This document shows positions 23,587 through 31,875 of a stretch of DNA of 41,221 nucleotides, one piece after another. Made by a program: the position numbers and the translations under genes. The notes under the pieces are model-generated. The model was given only the letters and a program-made list of their open reading frames with translations. It was not told the origin of the DNA and did not search any database. Source of the stretch: DASZHJ01 sp035541215. Its GTDB lineage: Bacteria; Pseudomonadota; Alphaproteobacteria; ATCC43930; CGMCC-115725. How positions within the stretch are numbered: the stretch's first letter is position 1; the number at the start of each line of letters is the position of its first letter. The stretch is from positions 1-41,221 of the forward strand of contig DATKNV010000080.1 of the NCBI GenBank assembly GCA_035541215.1. Direction: 5' to 3'.

Positions 23587-24366
23587 ATGGATTGCAGCGA
23601 GTGCCGAGCCCAGATGAGCCCCTACCTCGACGGCGAGCTTCCCGCCGAGGCGAAGCCGGCGTTCGAGCGCCACCTCGAGGGCTGCGCCGAGTGCCGCGCG
23701 GCGCTCGCGAGCGCAAAGCGGATCGGCACCGCGCTGCGCAGCGGCGGCGATCGCTTCGCAGCGCCCGCGCATCTCCGCGCGCGCATCCTCAGCGAGATCG
23801 CCCGCAGCGAGCGACGGCCGCTCTGGGGCGATCTGCGCCTCCTCGGCGCCGGGTGGAATCCGGTGGCGCTCGCGGCCTCGCTCCTCCTCGCGATCGTGAC
23901 GAGCGCCGCGGTGACGGGCCTCTATCTCGGCAACGCCGCCCACGAGGCGCAGCTCACGCGCGAGGTGGTGGCGGGACAAATCCGCTCGCTCATGGCGCAG
24001 CACCTCACGGACATCGCCTCCTCCGACCAGCACAAGGTAAAGCCCTGGTTCAACGGGAAGCTCGACTTCTCGCCGCCGGTCGTCGATCTCGCCTCCGACG
24101 GCTTCCCGCTCGCCGGCGGGCGTCTCGACTACATCGGCCATCGGACGGTGGCGGCGCTGGTCTATCGTCGCCGCGACCACGTCATCAATCTCTTCATCTG
24201 GCCCGAGGACGGCGAAAAGCCCCTTCGCCTCGAGACGCAGCAGGGCTACAGCGTCGCCTACTACAAGCACGGCGGGATGGAATATTGGGCCGTCTCCGAC
24301 CTCGGCGAGGCCGAGCTCAAGGAGTTCGTGGCCCGCCTCATGAGCGCGAAGGAGGCACCGGCCTGA
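23587..24366 (+). CDS. membrane anti-sigma factor with zinc-binding domain
   Basis: This 259-aa anti-sigma factor has an N-terminal ZAS domain (CSEC near the start, then HLEGCAEC, i.e. H-x3-C-x2-C) that holds the sigma factor. One transmembrane helix follows (about residues 98-120, VALAASLLLAIVTSAAVTGL), then a periplasmic C-terminal domain of about 135 residues (FSPPVVDLASDGFPLAGGRL). The start at 23587 has AAGG eight bases upstream. An ATG at 23572 overlaps the sigma stop but its ribosome site is too close. The zinc cysteines make redox or metal stress a plausible signal (inferred). Confidence 0.9.
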   Translation: MDCSECRAQMSPYLDGELPAEAKPAFERHLEGCAECRAALASAKRIGTALRSGGDRFAAPAHLRARILSEIARSERRPLWGDLRLLGAGWNPVALAASLLLAIVTSAAVTGLYLGNAAHEAQLTREVVAGQIRSLMAQHLTDIASSDQHKVKPWFNGKLDFSPPVVDLASDGFPLAGGRLDYIGHRTVAALVYRRRDHVINLFIWPEDGEKPLRLETQQGYSVAYYKHGGMEYWAVSDLGEAELKEFVARLMSAKEAPA

Positions 24367-24445
24367 GGCCCGCATCGCTTGGTGACAGCGGTGCCGACGT
24401 TTCCCTACTATCCCGGGACGACCGGACGGGATTTAGGGAGTGACC

Positions 24446-25150
24446 ATGACGACGCTGACGCAGCGCGACCTCGACGCCCTCGCTCAATTCGACACGCCCA
24501 CCATCTGCAACGCGCTCGAGGTGGTGGCGCCCGAGCGCCGCGCCCAAGGCTTCAACCGAAGGCCGCTCGTCTGCCCCTTCCCCGCGATGAAGCCGGTAGT
24601 GGGCTTCGCGCGCACCGCGACGATCCGCTCGCGCGAGCCGCAGCGGCTCAATGCCGCCGACGCGCGCAAGCTTCGCCTCGCCTATTACGAATATATCGGC
24701 CAGGCCCCGCTGCCGAGCCTCGCGGTCCTCCAGGACATCGACGGGCCCGATGCCGGATTCGGCGCCTTCTGGGGCGAGGTGCAGACCAACGTCCACAAGG
24801 CGCTCGGCTGCATCGGCACCATCACCGACGGCTCGGTCCGCGACATCGACCAGATGGCGCCGGGGTTCTTCGTGCTGGCGGGCTCGATCATGCCCTCCCA
24901 CGCCCACGTCCACCTCGTCGATTTCGGCGGCACCGTGAGCATCGCCGGGATGATTGTCTCCGACGGCGACCTCATCCATGCCGACCGCCACGGCGCCGTC
25001 GTCGTCCCTCACGGGATCGTGAGCAAGGTTCCGGAGGCCGCGGCGTTGATCGCGCGGAAGGAGAAGGTGCTGCTCGATGCGGCCAAAAGCAGGGGATTTG
25101 GCATGGCCCAGCTCCGCGATGCATTCGCGCGGATGGACGACATCCACTGA
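24446..25150 (+). CDS. RraA-like / HMG aldolase-family protein
   Basis: This 234-aa protein belongs to the RraA/4-hydroxy-4-methyl-2-oxoglutarate aldolase family. The core motif GCIGTITDGSVRDIDQM keeps the Gly, Arg and Asp residues (DGSVRD) used for pyruvate and metal binding in class II aldolases, and the tail includes DADRHGAVVVPHGI-like residues (HADRHGAVVV). An aldolase or decarboxylase acting on a pyruvyl acid is more likely than an RNase regulator in this metabolic context. The ATG at 24446 has AGGGAG upstream. It stands 260 bp before the ABC operon and may be separately transcribed. Confidence 0.87.
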   Translation: MTTLTQRDLDALAQFDTPTICNALEVVAPERRAQGFNRRPLVCPFPAMKPVVGFARTATIRSREPQRLNAADARKLRLAYYEYIGQAPLPSLAVLQDIDGPDAGFGAFWGEVQTNVHKALGCIGTITDGSVRDIDQMAPGFFVLAGSIMPSHAHVHLVDFGGTVSIAGMIVSDGDLIHADRHGAVVVPHGIVSKVPEAAALIARKEKVLLDAAKSRGFGMAQLRDAFARMDDIH

Positions 25151-25199
25151 ATGGCGGCCCGCTCCCCTGTTCGGTCGCCCGCCTGCAGCGAAGTGCGGC

Positions 25200-25229
25200 T
25201 TGTCACCGGCTAATGGCCCGGGCTATGTT
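25200..25229 (+). promoter_or_regulatory. candidate promoter of the sugar-type ABC operon
   Basis: TTGTCA (25200-25205) and TATGTT (25224-25229) are separated by 18 bases. The leader would be about 175 nt. It contains CCCCTA at 25244-25249, which can pair with either TAGGG at 25258 or TAGGGGG at 25266, giving mutually exclusive small hairpins. Otherwise I see no feature in 25151-25410. Confidence 0.3.
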
Positions 25230-25410
25230 TCCAAACTGAGGTTCCCCTACGCGCCGCTAGGGCTTTAGGGGGAGCTGCCCGAAACCGCGAAACCACGGGT
25301 TTTGATGAACGAATAGGCAGTTCCGGGAAGATCAAAAAAAGCGCCCATCAAGCGCTCGGAACCCCGACAAGCCACTCAACGCGCGCTAGCAGCAACAGGG
25401 AGGTTGCGAT

Positions 25411-26763
25411 ATGAAGCGTTCCAAATTCACTCGCCGTCGGTTCCTGAGGACGACCGCGGCTGCGGCCACGGCGACGGTCGCCATGCCGTACATGCGGACG
25501 GCCTACTCGGCCGGCAAGCTCACCATGGGCTTCTGGGACCACTGGGTTCCCGGCGCCAACGACACCATGAGCGCCATCGTCAAGGAGTGGGGCGAGAAGA
25601 ACCACGTCGAGACCCAGATCGACTACATCACATCGGTCGGCGACAAGGACCTGCTGACGGCGAGCGCCGAGGCGCAGGCGAAGACCGGTCACGACGTCAT
25701 GCAGCATCGCGCCTGGCAGATCACCGTGCACCGCGCGGTGCTCGAGCCGCTCGACGGCGTCATCAATCAGCTCATCAAGGATCACGGCCCGATCGCGGCG
25801 GTCACGGAGTACCTCGCCAAGCACGACGGCAAGTGGCATGGCGTCCCCACCATCGTCGGTAGCCAGGTGAAGCCCTGCTGCTCGCGGATCGATCTCTATA
25901 AGAAATTCTGCGACCTGGATGTGACGGAAATCTTCCCCGGTCCGGGCAAGCCGCGCGATCAAGCCAAGGTCGACAGTTGGACCTGGGACCTTTACCTGGA
26001 GACCGCGAAGAAGCTGAAGGCCGGCGGATATCCGATCGGCCTGCCACTCGGCCAGACCAGCGACGCCATCGACTGGGTGGGCGCGCTGTTCCACGCTTAT
26101 GGCTCTGTCTTCGTCGACGAGAAGGACAACATCAAGGTCGATTCCCCGGAGACCCGGACCGCTCTCGAGATGGGCGTCAAGCTCGCGAACGAGAATCCGC
26201 CAGACGTCTACGCCTGGGACGATGCCGGTAACAACCGCTGGCTCATCTCCGGCAAGGGCTCCAGCATCATGAACCCGCCGAGCGCCTGGTCGGTCGCGAA
26301 GCGCGACAATATCGAGGTGGCGAAGCAGTGCTGGACGCACGACGCGCCCAAGGGCCCGAAGGGCCGGTTCGCGCCCTACCTGCCCTTCTTCTATGGCGTC
26401 TGGAGCTTCGGCAAGAACAAGACCGCGGCGGCCGAGCTCGTCCACCACATCGTCGACAAGCCGCAGGCCAAGCGGCTGGTGGCGGCGTCGATCGGCTACG
26501 ACCTGCCGGCCTTCAAGAGCTACTACGACTTCGACACCTGGGAGAAGGTCGAGCCGCCGGTGGGCACGGTCTACAACTATCCGCCGCGCGGCGACGAGCA
26601 GAGCCGGATGACCGGCGCGCCCGCGCGCCCGGACGTGGCCGCGCAAATCTATAATCAGTCGATCCACACCATCATGATCGCCAAAGTGGCGCAGGGCAAA
26701 GAGAAGATCGACGACGTCATCAAGTGGGCCGAGAAAGAGTGCGAGGGGTATCTGCGCACCTGA
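25411..26763 (+). CDS. Tat-exported ABC substrate-binding protein, family 1
   Basis: This 450-aa extracellular solute-binding protein of the sugar/polyol type has a twin-arginine signal (FTRRRFLRTTAAAATATVAMP). The mature part begins KLTMGFWDHWVPGANDTM. GGGAGG precedes the ATG. It is followed by two permeases and an ATPase, a complete CUT1-like importer, and by an Ldh-family dehydrogenase. Tat export is unusual but known for binding proteins in alphaproteobacteria. The ligand is not identifiable; sugar acids or polyols are guesses from the neighbouring enzymes. Confidence 0.9.
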   Translation: MKRSKFTRRRFLRTTAAAATATVAMPYMRTAYSAGKLTMGFWDHWVPGANDTMSAIVKEWGEKNHVETQIDYITSVGDKDLLTASAEAQAKTGHDVMQHRAWQITVHRAVLEPLDGVINQLIKDHGPIAAVTEYLAKHDGKWHGVPTIVGSQVKPCCSRIDLYKKFCDLDVTEIFPGPGKPRDQAKVDSWTWDLYLETAKKLKAGGYPIGLPLGQTSDAIDWVGALFHAYGSVFVDEKDNIKVDSPETRTALEMGVKLANENPPDVYAWDDAGNNRWLISGKGSSIMNPPSAWSVAKRDNIEVAKQCWTHDAPKGPKGRFAPYLPFFYGVWSFGKNKTAAAELVHHIVDKPQAKRLVAASIGYDLPAFKSYYDFDTWEKVEPPVGTVYNYPPRGDEQSRMTGAPARPDVAAQIYNQSIHTIMIAKVAQGKEKIDDVIKWAEKECEGYLRT

Positions 26764-26801
26764 GCCGGACCAGGATTTGACGGTTGGTGAGGCGAACGGG
26801 C

Positions 26802-26842
26802 GGATGCGGTGCTGGGTGGACGGACACCCAGGCGCCGCATCC
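26802..26842 (+). terminator. strong hairpin between binding protein and permease genes
   Basis: Arms 26802-26809 (GGATGCGG) with 26835-26842 (CCGCATCC) and 26813-26818 (TGGGTG) with 26825-26830 (CACCCA) form a long stem with one small internal bulge and a 6-base loop. No T-run follows. It lies 39 bp after the binding-protein stop. Partial termination or mRNA 3'-end protection would favour the binding protein. Confidence 0.6.
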
Positions 26843-26895
26843 TCTCTTGATCAACGTCGAAACGCGTTCGACATCGAGCTGGGAGTGCTGACGCC

Positions 26896-27849
26896 ATGGT
26901 AGATACCACACCGCGCGGTCTCGCGACGGCGACCGCGATCGGCCACGCCGCCGGTCAGCGGCCCGCTACGTCCAGCCTCCGTCGCCTCACCCGCCGCCGA
27001 TCGACCACCGCGTTTCTTTTCGCCACCCCGCTGCTGCTCGTGGTGGGCGGGCTCATCGTCTACCCCGGCTTCTATGCCATCTTCCTGTCGATGCTGAACA
27101 AGGCGCAGACCAAGTTCATCTGGTTCGACAACTACACGTTCCTGTTCGGCCGCGACAGCTTCTGGATGGTGGTGAAGCAATCCGTGATCTTCGCGGTGAC
27201 CGCCGTCTTCTTTAAGGCGCTGATCGGCGTGATCACGGCGCACCTCGTCAACAATCTCCCCGCCAAGGGCCAGCGCAAATGGCGCGGCATGCTGCTGGTG
27301 CCGTGGGTCATTCCGCTGTCGCTGAGCACGCTCGGCTGGTGGTGGATGTTCGATCCCACCTACAGCGCGTTCAACTGGGCCCTCGCCAAGGTCGGCGGCC
27401 CGCACATTGCCTGGCTCAGCGAGCCCAACATCGCTCGCGCCTGCGCGATTCTGGTGAACGTGTGGTATGGCTCGCCGTTCTTCCTCATCATGTATCTAGC
27501 CGCGCTCAAGTCGGTGCCGGGCGAGCTCTACGAGGCCGCCTCGATCGACGGCGCCAGCGCCTGGCAGAAGCTCATCCACGTGACGCTGCCGATGATGCGC
27601 AACATTATCTCGATCACCGTGCTGTTCTCGCTCATCGTGACTTTCGCCAACTACGACATCGTCCGCGTGCTGACCGCGGGCGGCCCGCGCGACACCACGC
27701 ACGTCTTCGCGACCTGGGCATTCCTCAACGGGATCCAATCCGGCGACATTCCGCTGGGAGCTTCGATCTCGCTGTTCATGCTGCCGATCCTCGCGGTCTC
27801 CGCGGTGTTTATCCTGCGCGGGGTACGTAAGCGCGGGAGGGAAATCTAA
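26896..27849 (+). CDS. sugar-type ABC permease (MalF/UgpA-like)
   Basis: This 317-aa inner-membrane permease has six predicted helices. The first is FLFATPLLLVVGGLIVYPGF. The EAA loop reads YEAASIDGASAWQKLIHVTL, the docking site for the ATPase. A polar N-terminal extension of about 35 residues precedes the first helix. Its stop overlaps the next gene's ATG by one base (TAATG), showing translational coupling with the second permease. Confidence 0.93.
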   Translation: MVDTTPRGLATATAIGHAAGQRPATSSLRRLTRRRSTTAFLFATPLLLVVGGLIVYPGFYAIFLSMLNKAQTKFIWFDNYTFLFGRDSFWMVVKQSVIFAVTAVFFKALIGVITAHLVNNLPAKGQRKWRGMLLVPWVIPLSLSTLGWWWMFDPTYSAFNWALAKVGGPHIAWLSEPNIARACAILVNVWYGSPFFLIMYLAALKSVPGELYEAASIDGASAWQKLIHVTLPMMRNIISITVLFSLIVTFANYDIVRVLTAGGPRDTTHVFATWAFLNGIQSGDIPLGASISLFMLPILAVSAVFILRGVRKRGREI

Positions 27850-28841
27850 TGACCGCCGCCGCAACCGCGATCGACGCGCCGCGTCGGGCCTTCACCGGCA
27901 GCATCAAGCGCAGCCGGCGCTGGGCGCTGATCGCGTCATATTTCTTCCTGATCCTTTTCGCGATCTTCTTCCTGGTGCCGCCCTATTACCAGCTCGCCAC
28001 GGCAACCAAGACCAGCGAGCAGATCTCGAACCAGAACACCAACCCCTGGCTCCCGGCGCTCTCCAGCAGCGCCGAGGGCCTCAATCCCGGCGGCGCGAAT
28101 GCCGCGAAGACGAGCTTGGCGACGAAGGCCCAGGATTCCTGGATGCCGGCGGCGCTGCGGGGCGCGTGGGCCAACGTAACGCAGCTCATGACCACGACGG
28201 ACTTCCCAATCTATTTCCGGAACACCGCGATCGTGACGGTGCTGGTCGTCATCGTCACGATGCTGATCGCGGTACCTGCGGCGTTCTCTCTGGGACGGAT
28301 GAAATTCTGGGGCTCGGGGATGCTCGCGACCGGCGTGTTCCTCACCTACCTCGTGCCGGATTCCCTTCTGTTCATCCCGCTCTTCAAGGTCGTCGGCGGC
28401 CTCGGGCTGCTCAATTCATATTGGGGCCTGGTGCTGGTCTACCCGACGCTGTCGGTGCCGTTTTGCACTTGGATCATGATCGGCTACTTCCAGAGCATCC
28501 CCAAGGAGCTTGATGAGGCCGCCTTGATCGACGGCGCGAACTACATCCAGATGCTCTTCAAGATCTTCATTCCCGTGGCGCTTCCCGGCGTAATCGCCGC
28601 CACCATCTTCGCCTTCACGGTTTCCTGGGCCGCCTTCGTCTACCCCATGGCGTTCATCTACAGCTCCGATCAGCTGGTGCTGACCGCGGGCACCATCACC
28701 AGCCTAGTGAAGGCCGACGTCTATCAGTGGGGCATGATCATGACCGCCGCGCTGATCGCCGCGGCGCCGCCGCTGGTCATCTACGCGTTCCTCATGGACT
28801 ACTACATCGCCGGCCTCACCGCCGGCGCCACCAAGGGCTGA
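27849..28841 (+). CDS. sugar-type ABC permease (MalG/UgpE-like)
   Basis: This 330-aa partner permease has an EAA loop (LDEAALIDGANYIQMLFKIF) and a typical MalG C-terminus. Between the first helix (ASYFFLILFAIFFLVPPYYQ) and the second (about residue 125) lies a long periplasmic loop of roughly 75 residues rich in Asn, Ala and Ser. This is longer than in most MalG proteins and could contact the binding protein. It is 19 bp upstream of the ATPase gene. Confidence 0.92.
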   Translation: MTAAATAIDAPRRAFTGSIKRSRRWALIASYFFLILFAIFFLVPPYYQLATATKTSEQISNQNTNPWLPALSSSAEGLNPGGANAAKTSLATKAQDSWMPAALRGAWANVTQLMTTTDFPIYFRNTAIVTVLVVIVTMLIAVPAAFSLGRMKFWGSGMLATGVFLTYLVPDSLLFIPLFKVVGGLGLLNSYWGLVLVYPTLSVPFCTWIMIGYFQSIPKELDEAALIDGANYIQMLFKIFIPVALPGVIAATIFAFTVSWAAFVYPMAFIYSSDQLVLTAGTITSLVKADVYQWGMIMTAALIAAAPPLVIYAFLMDYYIAGLTAGATKG

Positions 28842-28860
28842 TCTTCGGGAGACCACCGGT

Positions 28861-29961
28861 ATGGCGAACGTGGCGTTGCGCAAGGTCGTCAAGATGTACG
28901 ACCGCACCGAGGCGGTCCGGGGCATCGACCTCGACATCGCCGACAAGGAGTTCATCGTCCTCGTCGGCCCCTCCGGCTGCGGTAAGAGCACGACCTTGCG
29001 GATGATCGCGGGGCTCGAGGAGGTCACCGGCGGCGAGATCTTCATCGGCGGCGATCTCGTCAACGACGTTCCGCCCAAGGATCGCGACATCGCGATGGTG
29101 TTCCAGAACTACGCGCTCTACCCGCACATGACCGTCTTCGAGAACATGTCCTTCGGCCTGCGCCTCAAGAAGTATCCGAAGGCCGAGATCAAGTCGCGCG
29201 TCGACAACGCCGCCCGGATTCTCGGCATCACGGAGCTTCTCGACCGTCGGCCGCGCCAGCTCTCCGGCGGCCAGCGCCAGCGCGTCGCCATGGGCCGCGC
29301 GATCGTGCGCAACCCCAAGGTTTTCCTCTTCGACGAGCCGCTCTCAAACCTCGACGCGAAGCTCCGCGTGCAGATGCGCACGGAGATCAAGAAGGTGCAC
29401 CAGACCGTGAAGACCACGACGGTCTACGTCACCCACGACCAGGTCGAGGCGATGACGCTCGCGGACCGCGTCGTCGTGATGAACTCCGGAGTGATCGAAC
29501 AGCTGGGGACGCCGCAGGAGCTCTACCATAGCCCGAAGACGCGCTTCGTCGCGGGTTTCATCGGCTCGCCCGCGATGAACTTCGCGCCCTGCACTCTCGC
29601 GGAAGCGGCGGGGGGCGGTCTTTCCGCGCGCCTCAGCGAGGGGCTCTCCTTCAAGATCCCCGTGAGCCGCACGCAGCGCTACAAGCCCTTCGTCGGCCGG
29701 GAGCTCATCTTCGGCCTGCGTCCCGAGCACATCATCGAGCGCCGCGGCGAGCTGCGCCCGGACTGCCAGGAGTTCGGCATCACCGTCGACGTGGTCGAGC
29801 CCATGGGCATGGAGACCATGGTCTATTTCCTCGTGGACGGTTCCGAGGTCTGCGCTCGCGTCAATCCCGCGGCCGCGGGCGAGCCGGGACAGCAGATGCG
29901 GCTCGTCGCCGAGCTCGGCAACATGCACCTCATCGATCCCCAGACGGACGCGGTGATCTGA
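28861..29961 (+). CDS. ABC transporter ATPase (MalK/UgpC-like)
   Basis: This 366-aa ATPase has Walker A GPSGCGKST, Q-loop MVFQNYALYPHMTVFENM, signature LSGGQRQRVAMGRA, Walker B VFLFDEPLSNLDAKLR and switch His VYVTHDQVEA. A C-terminal TOBE/OB regulatory domain (about residues 240-366) contains IFGLRPEHI. It powers the preceding permease pair and is followed 46 bp later by the dehydrogenase gene. Confidence 0.95.
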   Translation: MANVALRKVVKMYDRTEAVRGIDLDIADKEFIVLVGPSGCGKSTTLRMIAGLEEVTGGEIFIGGDLVNDVPPKDRDIAMVFQNYALYPHMTVFENMSFGLRLKKYPKAEIKSRVDNAARILGITELLDRRPRQLSGGQRQRVAMGRAIVRNPKVFLFDEPLSNLDAKLRVQMRTEIKKVHQTVKTTTVYVTHDQVEAMTLADRVVVMNSGVIEQLGTPQELYHSPKTRFVAGFIGSPAMNFAPCTLAEAAGGGLSARLSEGLSFKIPVSRTQRYKPFVGRELIFGLRPEHIIERRGELRPDCQEFGITVDVVEPMGMETMVYFLVDGSEVCARVNPAAAGEPGQQMRLVAELGNMHLIDPQTDAVI

Positions 29962-30007
29962 CGGGTTTCCCGCCGCCGCGGGCCATCCGCCGCATCGGAG
30001 TACCGGA

Positions 30008-31096
30008 ATGCTGATCAAATCGGACGCCCTCGAGCGCCTGGTCGCGGCCATCTTTCGCGCCGAGGGCTGCTCGGAGGCCGAGAGCGCCTCGATCGGCCGC
30101 CACCTCGTGAGCTCGAACCTCGCGGGTCACGACAGCCACGGTGTGATCCGCGTCCCCCGCTACGTCGCAATCCTCCGCGACGGGCTCGTCGTCAAGGACC
30201 AGAAGATCGAGGTCGTGAGCGAGAACGACGCCATGGCGGTGCTCGACGGCGGCCACGGCTTCGGGCAGAGCATCGGCGAGCAGGCGGTCGCCTTCGGACT
30301 CGCCAAGGCCCGTAAGACCGGTGTCGCGATCGTGGCATTGCGCAACTCCGCGCACATCGGCCGAATCGGCGGCTGGGCGGAGATCGCGGCCGAGGCAGGC
30401 TTCGTCTCCATCCATTTCGTCAACGTCGCGGGCTCCATGCTGGTGGCGCCTTTCGGCGGCGTCGACCGGCGCATGTCGACGGCGCCCTTCTGCGCGGGCG
30501 TGCCGCGGCCGGGCGAGCCGCCGATGATCCTCGACTTCGCGACCTCGCTCATCGCGGAGGGCAAGGTGCTGGTGGCATCGAACGGCGGCAAGAAGCTGCC
30601 GGAAGGTGCGCTCATCGACCTCGACGGGAGGCTCTCGACCGATCCACAGACGCTCTACGGGCCCATCGCGGGCCCCGGCCCCCGCAACTACCGCGCGGGC
30701 AAGGGAGCGATCCGCGCGATGGGCGAGCACAAGGGCTCCGGTCTCGCCTTCATGTGCGAGATCCTCGGCGGCGCGCTCACGGGCGGCGGCTGCGCCGGCC
30801 CGGAGGAGCGCCAGCGCATTTCCAACGGCATGCTCTCGATCTACATGTCGCCGGCGGCCTTCGGCTCCGGCGACGGTTTCGCCGCGATGACGCGGGAATA
30901 TGTCGAGTTCTTCAAGAGCTCGCGGCCGGCGACGCCCGGCGGCGAGGTGCTGACTCCCGGCGAGCCCGAGCTTCGCTACCGCGCGAAGCGCCTCCAGGAG
31001 GGCGTGCCCCTCGAGGACGAGACCTGGGAGGCGCTCCGCAAGACCGCGCTCGCGGCGGGTCTCGACGAGAAGCGCATCGCGGAGATCGTGGGCTAG
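30008..31096 (+). CDS. Ldh-family (malate/L-lactate-type) dehydrogenase
   Basis: This 362-aa NAD(P)-dependent oxidoreductase belongs to the YbiC/YiaK/ComC/piperideine-carboxylate reductase family, which is unrelated to classical LDH. Features are HDSHGVIRVPRYV near residue 38 with the conserved catalytic His, NSAHIGRIGGWAE and LDFATSLIAEGKV. Substrates in the family include malate, 2,3-diketogulonate, sulfolactate, ureidoglycolate and cyclic imino acids. The last gene of the transporter operon, it probably oxidises the imported compound or a product. Its stop TAG overlaps the convergent DUF1194 stop in a shared CTAG. Confidence 0.92.
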   Translation: MLIKSDALERLVAAIFRAEGCSEAESASIGRHLVSSNLAGHDSHGVIRVPRYVAILRDGLVVKDQKIEVVSENDAMAVLDGGHGFGQSIGEQAVAFGLAKARKTGVAIVALRNSAHIGRIGGWAEIAAEAGFVSIHFVNVAGSMLVAPFGGVDRRMSTAPFCAGVPRPGEPPMILDFATSLIAEGKVLVASNGGKKLPEGALIDLDGRLSTDPQTLYGPIAGPGPRNYRAGKGAIRAMGEHKGSGLAFMCEILGGALTGGGCAGPEERQRISNGMLSIYMSPAAFGSGDGFAAMTREYVEFFKSSRPATPGGEVLTPGEPELRYRAKRLQEGVPLEDETWEALRKTALAAGLDEKRIAEIVG

Positions 31097-31839
31097 TTTC
31101 GAGCGGCTCGATCGCCGCGACGCTCCGACGGCGTCGCGGAAATCTCCTGCACCAGCTTCTGCACCATCGCCTCGGCGAAGGAGTGGAAGTCCTCGATCTG
31201 CAGCACGAAGGAGCCGGGGCCGCCGATGACGTTCTCGCGGTAGTAGTTGGGCAGGCCTCCCGGCGGCTGCGTGTGCGCGATGTAGCCGAAATTCGGATTG
31301 AGATTGACGATGGCGAGCCCGTTGATGACGATGCCGCGCGCCACGGCCTCGTCGCGCGCGTCGGTGATGGAGCGGCCGGAATTGTTGGTGCCGTCACCGG
31401 AGACGTCGATCACCCGCCGCGGGCTCGTCATGCCGGAGGTCTCGAAATGCTTCACCGAGAAGTCGATCGCCTCGCTGATGGAGGTGCGGCCGACGAAGGA
31501 GCGCGGCGCCTTCAGAATCTGGTCGCTGACGACGGCGGCGCCCTCCTCGTCGCGAATGACCGACCAGTTCAGGACGACGTTTTGCTCGCCGGTGCCCGAC
31601 CACTCCACGAAGGAGACCGCGATCGCGCCGAGCGGCCCCGAGCGTATCGCGCGCAGCACTTCCGGGCTCTGCAGCGCAGAGGCGATGCCCTCGCGCTGCA
31701 GCTTGAACTCGTCGTTGTCGATGCTGCGCGATACGTCCGCCGCGAGGACGAGCTCGAGATCGACCGGCTCCGCCTTGAGGGCACCTAGGCCCAGCAGGAG
31801 CGCCAGAGCGCCCGACAGGATCGCGATAGCAGCGCGCAT
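31093..31839 (-). CDS. DUF1194 exported von-Willebrand-factor-A-like protein
   Basis: This 248-aa secreted protein has a Sec signal peptide (MRAAIAILSGALALLLGLGALKA) with mature start EPVDLELVLAADVSRSID. A MIDAS-like DVSRS motif and DVSGDGTNNSG mark a vWA fold that binds a divalent metal and possibly protein partners. The family is common in alphaproteobacteria but uncharacterised. The ATG at 31839 has GGAGG four bases upstream. It converges on the Ldh-family gene with a 4-nt overlap. Confidence 0.88.
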   Translation of the reverse strand: MRAAIAILSGALALLLGLGALKAEPVDLELVLAADVSRSIDNDEFKLQREGIASALQSPEVLRAIRSGPLGAIAVSFVEWSGTGEQNVVLNWSVIRDEEGAAVVSDQILKAPRSFVGRTSISEAIDFSVKHFETSGMTSPRRVIDVSGDGTNNSGRSITDARDEAVARGIVINGLAIVNLNPNFGYIAHTQPPGGLPNYYRENVIGGPGSFVLQIEDFHSFAEAMVQKLVQEISATPSERRGDRAARN

Positions 31840-31875
31840 CGCCACCTCCGACCGCCGGCGCGGCCTCGGCGCCCC

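Noticed and set aside
24446..25150. Assignment as ribonuclease E inhibitor RraA
   Set aside because: The retained aldolase-type DGSVRD motif and the metabolic setting favour the HMG-aldolase side of the family; no RNase link is visible.
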